Positions 40,486-52,100 of a DNA stretch of 59,792 nucleotides are shown here, piece after piece. The DNA is from Phlegmacium glaucopus (lineage: Eukaryota > Basidiomycota > Agaricomycetes > Agaricales > Cortinariaceae). Under the pieces are notes generated by a model. The model saw only the letters and a list, made by a program, of their open reading frames with translations, was not told where the DNA came from and made no database searches. Positions within the stretch are counted from its first letter, which is position 1. Each line of letters opens with the position of its first letter. The position numbers and the translations under genes are program-made. The stretch covers positions 1 through 59,792 of the forward strand of contig MU130308.1 in assembly GCA_015039465.1 (NCBI GenBank), in the 5' to 3' direction.

Positions 40486-41809
40486 ATGGCGAACAATCCT
40501 AGCTTACCTCTGGAAGTAATAGGAGAGATCATCCACCAAGTAACCGCCGAGGATGATAGCAGGCTTTCTTCAACCAAGGCATGCGCTCTTGTCTGTCATT
40601 CCATACTCCCACTGTGCAGAAATCATATTTTCGCCTCCGTGACTCTAAATCCACGACAGGCCAGCGCTTTTCCTACCAGAGACTCGGATGACATCGACTA
40701 CCTTCTCTCGAAATCACCACATCTAGCTGTGTACATTCGAAAAATGGTGTACCATATCGACGCAAAGGAGACTTTCACAAAGAAATGGTCTTCATCGGCG
40801 ATGTCCGTGTTCAAGAAATTGGTGAAGTTACAGGCGCTAAGCATATGCTACATCAGACTAGGTAGGCAGCTCGATTGGATGTTACCACAAACACGACAGG
40901 GTCTCCTACCTCTGCTCCACTTTCCGACACTCACCGACATCAGTCTATGCGGAATCGAGAACCTTCTTTTTGGCAGATTTGGCAGGGTGTGTCAATCTAA
41001 AAAGGTTGCAGATTGGGTTTTTAGAATGTTCGACTGATGTTGGGAGGTTTCTGGAGGCATTACCCACCACGCCGGTGATGCTTGAACAGTTAATAATAGA
41101 AAGGCAGAACAGCGTCAACTTTGTGCAGCGATTGTGTCACGCCCGACGACCCGATAGAAAACCCATAATTGATTTCTCGTCATTGAAGAAAATTGTGGCC
41201 GAAGTTGCACAAATCGATTCGATGAAGGAGCTCTTTGGGCTTTGCACAAATCTCCGTGAGGTTGATTTATGTGGTATGTCTCACATCCTGTCTTCATCAC
41301 TCATTCGATGTACTCTGGTAGTCCGAGGTGTTGCAAGTTCGTCTAATTTGGCTTTGGAGGGGCTATTCGCGATGTTAAGGCCTTCCTTGCCCACTTTGAG
41401 GGATATCCGTATCAAAAATCGTCATGAAGAGTCCGTCAGCGTCTCGGTCTCTGGTTTGTGCCACGAGCTCGAGAAAATCGTTGGCGAAAACACCGTTGAA
41501 ACAATCAAACTGGTGATATGGTAACGGTCATTCTATGAGCGTGGAGACGAGTGGAGTGAGCTGGATAATGTATTGATGAGATCTCCTGAGGACTGGCCGG
41601 CGTTGAAGGAGGTTTCCCTTTTGATCAACGTTATCGATGATTACACACAGATGAGTTATTCGGAGGAGGTGGCGCTGAAGAGGTTCATTGTGACTCAATT
41701 CACCAAGCTAGCGGAGAGCAAGCAAGTACGATTCAAAATTGCAGTGGACATGTATCAGTATATCAGCATTGGTGCAGCGTCAGGAGCCCTGGCAGTAGAT
41801 TTTAATTAA
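40486..41809 (+). pseudogene. F-box paralogue, frameshifted
   Basis: Close paralogue of the gene at 38226, starting MANNPSLPLEVIGEI. At about 40967-40972 the run TTCTTTTTGG carries one T more than in the intact gene, so the frame leaves the LRR-like region and stops at 41037; the correct frame resumes at once (LAGCVNLKRLQIGFLECS). The intron with GTATGT donor near 41275 is kept. A second lesion, TAA after KLVIW (41522-41524), replaces a segment present in the intact copy, and the C-terminal end SELDNVLMRSPEDWPALKEV reads on in another frame to 41809. Two independent lesions make a functional protein unlikely. Confidence 0.85.
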
Positions 41810-43607
41810 CACGGTAGTGCTTAAATTTAAATTCTAGGTATCGTAAGATAGATATAATATCATGCCAGTGTAGAGGAGAGGGCGACATCATCGACATGGA
41901 AGCTTTTCAGTGTTTAAACCTTGCCTGCTTGAGCATCCCGTCTCGGTCCAATATGCCCGCCATTCGATAAAATTCTTATCTCTTTATCTAGCGTTTATTT
42001 GGAATGTCAGTGTTGATAAAGAAAGTTCAAAGTCCAGGAGCGTGGTCAAAGTCCACCCAAATCGAGGGGGCAAGGCATGAGTTTCAGCCTCAGGGGCGGT
42101 TTTCGGCTAGGAACCTTGGAAATTTGGTTTCGACTCGACATCAGAAAATCACTCTTACTAGTAGCTTTATAGCGTTTCACGAGGAGAGGGGACATCGATA
42201 TAAATTCATACAAGTAAGTGACAATGCCTTTCGAGCCAGTCTTCTTGTAAGATGACACGACCGGAGAAGCCTGATCGATAGACCGATTTATTTTATCTCA
42301 GAGGGTCAGTCCGGTGGTCAAGGAGGTCGATGTTCACAAGAATAGAACTTAGGAAGCACCCGTATCATGATAACAATGAACATAGAGACTGCTTGTAGAG
42401 CTCCAAAATGGCTTTTATTATAATTCATATAATTCATTCGATTTACATTCTTCGCCAAGCGAACATTTTCTTTTGACCGGGTCAGACCAAAATCAGCTCC
42501 ATTAACCCCGACCACTGTACTAAATTGTTGTTCCGCCCAGTTCCATCACGTGACAAGCTCGCGTGTATTAAATAGATATTTCGTTATACGTAATACGCTC
42601 GTCTCTCAAAGATTATGCCCAGCTCCTGTTCAATCTTCTGTCTACCAATGCGATCTATCGGTTACATGCATTTTGACATATACTACTCGAAACGGCTGTG
42701 GGAATTCTCAGCAAAAAACCACCAATTTTTCGAGCTTCAAGCTTCAAGTCTGCTCCCTGAAGTTGGCCTGAAGCTAGCAAGATATAAGTATCCGAGTCTA
42801 GTCGAAATACTGTCGGGTTTCATCAGCATATATTCTGCTTTTAGGTCTACGGAAAAAGTGATTCTAGTGCCCAAAGAGTATATATATTTGCGAGAGAAGC
42901 TTTGCTGAGTCCCCGTGGACGCCTCGCCTTCAAATTGCATCAAAACCTGTTCTCTCATGAAGGAGGTAAGTACGTGCTTAGGCGAGGCGAGGCGTCTTGG
43001 AGAAGTTGACACGTGAAAACACAGATAATCACAATATCAAGTCCCTATGGAGTCTGGCCGTTCGCGACATGCACACGATGCGCATATATGAAGTCAGAAC
43101 CCTGTCAGCTGAGCACACATCGTCACTATACCTATTACTTATTCAAGTAAACTTTGTGCAAGGTTGCCTACAGTCGTGATCTACTAACCTTCTTCTCTGA
43201 ATCTGAATCATGATAACTGATTTGACTTCTTTCGGAGGTATTCAGCGTGAAGTGCCGCCTACACGTTGTTTGGAGATGAAATTCCTTACAAAAGGGTCCC
43301 CCGTTGCGCTCTTAAAGTACGCTACCCCCTACTTCCACTCACCACTTCACTTGAAAGATTTTCGAGTGCTTAAGTCACAATGCACGATCTTCAAATCAGG
43401 TATGATAAACATCCACTCCGGCCATAAGTAAATTCCTATTAATGTACAACTAGTATAATGTCTATGATCATCGATGCGAGGAAACAGCGATACAGCAAAG
43501 CAAGCAACGAGAGAAAACAAGAAAACGTCTATCAAATAATTTATCCCTTGCAGTGGGTATGTTTCGTTTCAAATATTTCGTTTGCTCCTGATTACAGTTT
43601 TGACTCC
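41810..43607. other. Intergenic, no supported gene
   Basis: 1.8 kb with only short frames lacking motifs. A small inverted repeat GACGCCTCGCCT (42918-42929) with AGGCGAGGCGTC (42986-42997) is seen. The first 60 bases are the downstream sequence shared by the F-box copies. Confidence 0.5.
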
Positions 43608-46600
43608 TCATTTTCCTTTGCCTTTATCCTTGGCATTTGGTTTAGATTGACCCCAGATTGGCGTCTGTTGCTGAACACTGGGTTTGGTTTGAAGGCGAGA
43701 TCCGAAAGTTGAAAAATTGGGTAATTCTTCCGCATGGCTAACGGCTGGGGTCCATCTAGCATGTTTTCCACCAATCGCACCCCAGTCGGGGCCCACGGAT
43801 GTGTTCGCGCCCTGGGATTTAAAAGTATTCGAATAAAGGGACTCGCTGCTGAAAAAATCGTCCGGTGATGAGTTTCGAGCCGTCGACGCTGTCGGTCTGA
43901 AAGAGTTCGATGAACTCCCAATATCCTTGGGGTCGTTATCGGCAAAATCAATGATCGAGTTGTAGACAACGGGTGGAACACTTGGCTTGGGCTCGAGAAT
44001 GACCTTTGATTCCATGATAAAACCGGAATCCGCAGGCAAGATATCGATGTTATCCTTTTCTTCATCAGAAACATCCTCGATCGTGACCGCCGGTTGTTTG
44101 CCCTTGCCGTTTTTCTTCCCCCGAGCCTTTTTGGAGTTTGAATTCAAAGTTGGAGGTGGAGGTTGACCAATATCCGATAGATCCTTGGTGCCGAGCACCC
44201 GAGGGGCAGGGGAAGAAGCAGCCTCTGAGACGCGACGCAATCGCTGGGCTGCGACAGATGGTTGTTGTTGTTTGACTGGAACCGGAGCAACCTTTCCGAT
44301 TTGCTTAGAATGTGTTGTAATCGACTCCCACAGACCTACTCCTGCATTTTCGTCTCCTCCACTACCTTCACCTTCACCTTCACCGTTGTAGTTGTCAACG
44401 CCATCAAACCCTCCAGGAACCCAGAAATCACCTCCAGCGGGCTGTTGAGCAACTTTGGCAGTCTCGAAGTCTGCCTTGGTCTTTCCCCATAACGATGGAC
44501 CAGCTGGCGCAGCCAAACCCCAAGGTCCTTTGGCAATTGGAGCCGGTGGCATTTGCTCCAAAGTGGTCCTAGAGGAGGTCGCGCTGAAGACATCCGCCAT
44601 CAGGTTTGCCTTTTTGAGCATGCTAGGACGAGGCGTTCCCGCCAAATTGACCGCTTCTTGGACATGTGCAGGGATCTTTGCGGCAGGTCGAGGAGTAGAT
44701 GTAACTTCATCCCAGCTGAAGGACGGAGTTGTTGGTCCAGAGTCCAGCCTCGCACGAGCCATCGCTGGCACCATCTTTGGAAGCCAAGAGGTGTACTCGG
44801 AGTCTTGTGACACTGGGTCGGGTGCTGGAACGGCTGTTTCGAGTTTTGGAGATTCTTGTTGTGGAGGAGCAGGTTCAGTCTCCGGTTCTGGTTCTGGAAT
44901 GACAGGCTCTGCCACGGCGGCGGGGGCTGCTACAGCCCCTCCTTTTTTGTTGGCCTGTCGTTTTTTGTTCTGCTTTTTGCCGACAGGAGCAGGGACTGGT
45001 GTTGGAGCAGGGGGAACTGCAGAGGCAACAGCAGGGGTGGGGGGTGGGGCAGCAGCAGCTGGAGGGGGTGGCTTGTCGGCTTTGGGTGGGGCGATGGAAG
45101 TCTCCGCCGCAGGCGCCTTGCTTGATGCAGTAGTAGTTTCGACAGCAGGCGGCGACACTGACGATTTGTCAGAGGCTGAGACCCAAGTCTTCTTCCCTTT
45201 GTTAGCCTTCGAGTTCGTGACTGGAGTCGCTGTTGGTTCAGGTTCGGTCTCGTCCGCAACGAACAAAGGATTAGGGTTCGACAGGATGCTTGAGCCCTGA
45301 CGAGGCTGGGTTGTGGGACCCGTGACCTTTTTGGTGCTCCAAGCACTACTTACGGGGGTGGAACGAACGTCCTTTGAAGCCCATGCACCTGCTACAGCCG
45401 GAGTAGGCGCATTCGGTTTATTGTTCCATATAGGCGTCGTTGGCTTAGCGTCGGATTCATCAATGCCCCAGTCAGAGTTCTCATTCGATTTTCTGAGTGC
45501 TGCGGCCTTGTTATCTTCCTCGTCGCTGGATTCACCGAAGGGGGAAAGGTGGGTTTTTCGTGGAGGTTTTGGTGACGGGTTTGATTGAGGTTTGTTCCAA
45601 GACATAGATGAATGACTTGGGCGGAAATGTTCTTGTGCATCATGAAACGATGCTGAACCGCGAAAGGCATCTTGGTTCGAGGAAGCGGAAGAGTAGCTAT
45701 TGAGAAAACTGGCAGCAGAAACCTCGGGCCCAGAATATGGTTGGGAGTCGTCAGCGAACATTTCGCTTAGAAGACTTTCGACATTTCTCTGTTGCTTGGC
45801 AGGATCTTCGGAGAGGAGGGTGTCGAGATTGAATCGTGAAGGGAGATCAAGAGGCACCTCGTCTTCGAAAGAAGACAACACACATGTCTTGAATGCGGCA
45901 CTCGACACGGGCGGTTCCTTAACAGCTCCATGAGTCAAACGGCGCCCAAGTTCAGATTGGCGCCTGGCACGCTCAGATTTAACAATAGCCTTCCTCTCCT
46001 CTTCTTTCTCTTTCTGCAGCTGTACCATCCGTTTCTGATGCTCGAGCACTCTTGGAGCGTCCTCCTCTTTGCTGTTGTTCAACTGCTTTCTCGCTTTATA
46101 TATCTCAATCGATAGCGAGATTTCTGCAACGGCAGCAGCTTCGTGGAACTCGACAATTTTTTCCATACGCGTCCTCATCTTAAATTTTTCGAATTCCAAC
46201 TCCTCATCGATAGGCTCATCAGCAGCTTCTAAGCTTGGCCCAACATACGGTTGTCGAGGAATCCTTCCTTTGGTTGGGGCTGGCTTGCCCTCATTCTGCG
46301 ATGTTGGTGGTCGTTTTGTTGCGGCTGCTCGGCTAGGGGCTGTGTTGTAGGCAAAGTCCGAAGCAAGAGGGCGAGTCAGCGGTGGATTGAAAATGTTCGA
46401 TGCGGAGTTTTGCAAAGAAGAAGCACGAGAAAAGCCCGACGCCACAACGCTGGATCGGGTGGCGGAATAGGCCGGCACGGAAAATGCGACATCGTCGTCG
46501 TCCTCAGATGTTAAGTCCGCAGACGTAGCCTGAAAAGAGATAAAATTTTAACAAATTGCAGAGGTCAAAGATAGAGGAACTGACCACCGGGTTGGAGAAG

Positions 46601-47163
46601 GGAGTTTCGAACTCGAAATCTTCTTCTTCTGAATTGAATTCACTTGGATTTACGAAAGCGTAGCTGGAAGAGGAAAGGTTGGTTGCACGAGAAGAGGTTG
46701 AAAATGACGGGGCCAGAGGTTGAAAGTAAGATGTTTGGGTTGGTTGAGTAACAGACGCTTGTGGCAACTCGGATACGACGACCACGACATCTTCGTCGCT
46801 TTCGTCATCGGCGCCTAGAGCGTTTGTAATACGTCTCTTTTCGTCCTCTGTGAGGTCGGTCCAATGCTCGACTTTGAGTCCGGCAAGTTCGAGCTTCTCA
46901 TCCCACTTAGCTCGCGCCTTTTCAAAGTAAGAGGTTTTGATAGATTTTACAAGCCGTACTTTGGTGACATTGTGTTGGTTTCGGCTCATACGACCGTTAA
47001 TTGGGCTCTTGTTCCATGCTGCCTCCGCCTTTTCCAAAGCTTTTTGGACAGATATGTCGAGTTGAGCACGATCTTTTGCTTGTGACATTTCAAACTGTCG
47101 CCAAATAGCCCTTACTCGCGCACTAGCCGTTGCTGGTGTTAAAGTAGGATTTTGAAAGTTCAT
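43608..47163 (-). CDS. Hypothetical protein with central coiled coil (about 1166 aa)
   Basis: Two exons, 47163-46585 and 46529-43608, donor GTCAGT, acceptor TTTCAG, in frame. The family is not one I recognise. Residues 1-130 are helical and basic (RVRAIWRQFEMSQAKDRAQL, then KWDEKLELAGLKVEHWTDLT), possibly a folded domain. An acidic stretch DDESDEDVVVVV follows. Residues about 275-390 are a likely coiled coil (EELEFEKFKMRTRMEKIVEF, then RMVQLQKEKEEERKAIVKSE). From about 450 the chain is Ser/Pro/Ala-rich, with a PPPPAAAAPPPTPAVAS low-complexity region around residue 670 and a basic GKKQNKKRQANKK patch next to it. Nuclear role is possible from the basic patches but not shown. The neighbour upstream is divergent. 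Confidence 0.75.
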
Positions 47164-48244
47164 TGTGGAGAACGATTGTGGAGAACGAAGAAAGAAAAAA
47201 GAGCGCTAAAAAGTCTGTTGATCAAGTTGGTAAGAGACAAAAAGGTGGTTGGGAACTAAAACGGAGCTGCCTCGTGTTTCCTGGCGGGATGCCGAGAACT
47301 TCTTTATACCTCCTTAACCGGGTCCTGGCCGTAATGGATCCGCAAAAGACTTGTGAGAACAGTTGAAAAGGTGAGGTCTAGTGGGTTGCGGAAAAGGAAG
47401 ATAACTCGACAGGGACAACTTATAGGGCAAAGGGATTAATGGATTCCCGAGTCCGATGTGATTGGTTGTCGAAGCCATGAGGTCGAAACAAGCGTCGGTG
47501 GCACCCTTTGCCCAAATCCCTTTTCTGGCCTTTCTTGCTTTCCCACTATTGTGGCACATAACTTTCCTTTAGCTCTTTTCCCTTCCTGCTCTGTTATAGG
47601 ACCTCAAACGATGTTCTAATAAACGTATTGGAATCCTGAAATGTTTTCTCTCTTTCAAAAGTTCAAATCATCAAAGAACTCGTGTACGATGCGCAACCAT
47701 TTTGGGAACAACCATCAAATCACGTTGGAATCGCCATCATCGTGCGCCATGCAGGGCCCGACACGAGCCCGAGGGGGGTGCAAGCCATGTAGTGTGCTGT
47801 TTGAGCTTCTCAGCATCCCTGGTTCCCAACTGCTCAAAATTCTCAGCATCTTGGTCACGTTCAGGTTCTATAGCAAGTTTATGAAATGTATATCATTTAA
47901 TATCACCTCATCACAGGTGACGCTTCATTTCCACCAAGGCAATATACGACTGTCTCGGCCTTCTGTCTGGCTTTTATAGGCATTGTCGTAGCAGAAGCGC
48001 AGCTGCTCCTTTACTCTTTCCGTATTCGACGCGTTATTCTTTCTTGATATCAGCGACCCTGATGCGCTTCTGATTACAAAACCGTCGGAATGTTGGGCTG
48101 GTCTTTACGGGCGATTAGGCAAAATACTACTTGAGAAAAAAGTGGCGCCACAATCATACGTGATATTTTTTAATTTGGCGATTCTTTCCTTCATTTTCGT
48201 GTGTCCCTATTGCGCTGACACAAGGAATTTTGGGTGGGATTCTT
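47164..48244. other. Intergenic, no supported gene
   Basis: Promoter side of the minus-strand gene ending at 47163 plus about 900 bases of unique sequence. Frames at 47641-47979 have no motif. Confidence 0.45.
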
Positions 48245-48506
48245 TCATTTAAAGCTTGTGAGTAATCGGTAATTTAGGGTGCTCTTTTCGCTCTTCCTCC
48301 TTTGACCCTTGTTCAATGGCAAAGAGTGGGAAAATGTGCCCATGCAGATACCACGAGTTCTTTGAAGAATATTAAGGTCATGGTTTAAACGTTGTTCTTC
48401 ATGATCAACCTCCGGTCCATCAAGGTCGGCCAATTCTGTATCCACACGACATTGTCGTTCTATAAATCCTCCACCGGCTTCTCGAATTTCAGCCTCAGCT
48501 TCGCAC
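48245..48506 (-). pseudogene. Orphan exon-like fragment
   Basis: After a TTTCATTAG acceptor the minus strand reads CEAEAEIREAGGGFIERQCR, then VDTELADLDGPEVDHEEQRL and NHDLNILQRTRGICM, an acidic, helical, gene-like peptide. No neighbouring exon completes it. It may be the relic of a gene or of a transposon-borne ORF; I cannot name the family. Confidence 0.3.
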
Positions 48507-49124
48507 TAATGAAAGGGGGGAGAATCGGATTTCGGGAATCACTCGCCAGGCAATCATGATAAAAAACCCAGCCCCATTAAGTAAGCAACGTTTTTTCCCA
48601 AAAACAAAACCCCCCTTCCAGAATCCAGATTCCCACCATGAATTTGCAAGTATAAAGTTTGAAAGCTTTGCCCTAAATAAACTTGTCTGTTGTAGGCTTT
48701 GACAAATGTAAGGGTTCTTGGGTTGAAATAGACTATTGTTCTTTTTTGGATAAGATTAGATATCGGTGGCTGAAGATCCGACAATGGGAATGCCTCGTTC
48801 AACAACCAATAACAGACTTACGCGTTGTCGCTTCGACCACAACCACCAGGGGAAACGGAACTGGATTACCGACTGTGACAACGACAAGAAAGGGCAGAGC
48901 CAATCGGTGTGAGTTATGAGTGTAATACTGACTTTCTAGAACGCGTGTGCTTACCCAACATGAGGCATTCAGGGCTTTCCCGTGAACTGTTCTGATTTTG
49001 GAGAGAGGCCCTTGAAGTAACACATCTGCTGACCTAAAGAGTCCCAAATCTCTTTTGCCTTCTACCATCGGGCATTTTATCCTTCTCTGTATACCACGTC
49101 TCTTTGATCAGCGTTATCTATTCG
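48507..49124. other. Intergenic, upstream of the charged coiled-coil gene
   Basis: No gene. Contains the promoter of the following gene; CT-rich sequence occurs just before the start (CCTTCTCTG, CGTCTCTTTG), a usual fungal promoter feature. Confidence 0.4.
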
Positions 49125-52100
49125 ATGCCAGCAGTGTCTGCAAATGCTCCTTCACCTACTACAACTACTTCCTCCAAACCCGATGGAGCCGATTTCGAAC
49201 CAGATGATGATTGGAAACAACACTTAAGGAAAAGAATCGAAGAGGGCCTTCAGTCAATGGTTGCAGATGCGAAGGAGAGTAATGCAGCCGAGTTGAGAAA
49301 TTCTCCAGACACTCCGGAAACACGTCTCCGCCTCGAGGCTAGTTACAAGCAGGCCATGCAAACCATCAAAGGCCTTGCTACGGAGCAGTACAAGCTCGAG
49401 TTGGATCGCGAACGTAATCAACGCCGCTGGACAGCGGGTGTTCCCATGAATCCTGGTTGGACTCAGTATTTTCGTGAGGAACAACAGAATATCATGAACA
49501 GTATCAAGCAAAGTAGCAATCAGATTGACAATTCTGCTCGAACTGCGAATGAAAGTCCCACAGAAGAACGCCGTTCTACTATACCCAAACCTAGTAATGA
49601 ACCTCCTGTTGCTGCACCTGCACCTCCTCCGGTCCTTCTGCCTGTGCCTCCTAATCCGTCTCCACGACCCACAGACGAGCGCGAGAAATCTTTTACGTCT
49701 ATACCAAGCGTTCGCCGGGGTTCTGATGCGCGTAGTACCTTGTCTCGTGACCGCGATGAGCATCCTGGAGGCTTCAGACGAAGTCAGCGTGCATCTGTTC
49801 ATGAACGGCCTGCCTTGCCTGAAAACTGGGTAGCCACCGATACTGTGGAAGAACCCGAGGAACTTATCCGACAACCGCCACCGCCAAGGGCCCGGTTATC
49901 GTCTATTGACCGACCCTCCCAATCTTCTCCTGTCTCTCCTGATAGATGGGATGGTTCTTTAGGCAGGTCGAGTGGATCGATACATTCCACTGACCGTCAT
50001 ATGGCTCGCTCACCTCCAGGACCTCCTCCCGAAGTCTGGAAGCCAGCCATTTCTCCAGCTGAGGATGCTCTTCCTGTAAGGACGTCGAACAATCTTGGAA
50101 GACGTGGAAGTGCTGCGAGTATGAGGTCTACTGGATCTGGTACAAGTATGAGGTCTACTGGATCTGGTGCCAGCATCCGTCCATCGATCACGGAGACTAT
50201 TCCTGAACGGGCTGATGATGGGCTAGATGGATCCGCTGTCGAGGAAAACGATTACGAAAGGACTCAGGAAATGGTAGCTGACCAAGGCAGCAGCAGGACT
50301 CGGATATCAACGGATAAACCCCGCGACAAAGAGAAACGGTCTTATCCACGTAGAAATAGTCGTCCATCCCCTCTTGATGGTCTTCGTTCTGATGAACCTC
50401 TTGGATCGTCTGGTTTGAGATCCGCAAGTTCGTCGACGACAATGCAATATGCAACCTCACCCCTGCCGAACGGGCCTCTTTCTTCCAATTCATCGATGAC
50501 ATTTGTGAACGATGATCGCCATCATCCAGGCGATGCCCCTGGAAAGCCTCCTCCATACTACGAATACAGAGATCAGACCTCTTCTCCACGTGACAGTTAT
50601 CCACATCGCGATCAGCAGATTCCTTCTCAAGATCAACCCTTTGCGCGTCAAATTCCCGCAAGATCATCTTACAGTGGAGATGACAGAGACTATGTCTCTC
50701 CGTATTCAAGACCTCATGGTCCTAAACCATATAATCCTCCACGGGATTCTCGACCAATTTCTCGTCAACCCTCATTTACTCGTCAGCTTTATGTTAATGA
50801 TGACGATGACGATGACATGGATCGAGGGGGACGAGACCGTGAAAGGGTCTGGGATAGAGACCACGATAGAGATCGTGATGGCGGAAGGGATATGTATTCA
50901 GACCCACGACGTGGAGCAACCTATTCTTATCCTACATCGCGGCATTCACCATATCCCAATCCTCCACCAAGTGGTTCAAGGCCTGCGCCTGCGCCACAAG
51001 ATTATAATGACTTTCATGATGATCGTTCGGATGGGGCGCCGCCTGGGTCAAATCGTAGAGTTAACTACCGGAGCCTTCCTGCTGAGGATTGGGAGTATCC
51101 AAGACCCCCAGATAGTGCTCGTCCCACGCCCTCGCGTCAACCATCTTATGTAAGACCAAGGGACGACCCTGATAGAAGATTTTCTAATGAAAATGGTTCG
51201 TCGTTGAATTATGTTCTTTCTGGGGAAAAAAAACTTTGCTAATTGGAACAAATCTCGTCAGACGGTTATTCCCGTCATTATCCCCCTCAAGCTGGCGGTA
51301 TACCCATCCCACGCCACACCCCGAGCCTCGAGGAGCCTCATGTTCAGCCTGCTGCTTGGAGAGAATGGGCTGCAGAGGGTAATCGCCATCCAAACTTTGA
51401 TTATCATCAGCAAGCACGATCACCTTCGACTGTAGAATCTTTCCCACATCGCCGATATACGCAGCCTCCGCCATCGTATCATAATAGTCCTCATGACGAT
51501 CGACCTAGTTTTGGTGGTCGAGAAACGGACTCGTCGCGTCGTGGTAATAGTACGGCCGGCGATGACGATGAGTACGATACAGATGAAGTTACAGATTCAG
51601 AGGAGGATGATGAGGATGATAGCTCTGAGGAAGGGATAGAGGCTAAGAGGCTTCGAGATCTTGAAGCTAGAAAGCAGAAGCTCGAAGAGGATAGGAGAGA
51701 GGCAGATGATGAGCTCAAGAAAACAGAGCTCGAGATTCAATGGTTGGCTAGCGAGGAAACGAGGAAGAAGAAAGAGGAGGATGAGAGGCGAAAGGAAGAG
51801 GAGCGAAAAGTAGAGGAGGCTGGGAGGAGGGAAGAAGAGGCCCGAAAGAAAGAGGAGGAAGTGAAGAGGAAAGAGGAGGAGGTGAAGAGGAAAGAGGAGG
51901 AGGCCAAGAAAAAGGAGGAAGAGGCTAAGAAGATGGAGGAGGATGCTAAGAAGAAGGAGGAGGAGGCCAAGAAAAAGGAGGAGGAGGCTAAGCGGAAGGA
52001 ACGAGAAGCTAAGAAGAAGGAGGCGGCAGCGAAGCGAAAGGAGGAGGAGGCTAAACGAAAAGCAGAAGAGTTGAACAAGAAGGAGGAAGAAACCAGACAA

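Noticed and set aside
44455..45300. Plus-strand frame rich in Gly/Ala/Ser opposite the 1166-aa gene
   Set aside because: It mirrors the Pro/Ala-rich coding region of the minus-strand gene, which has a start, a spliced intron and a second exon.
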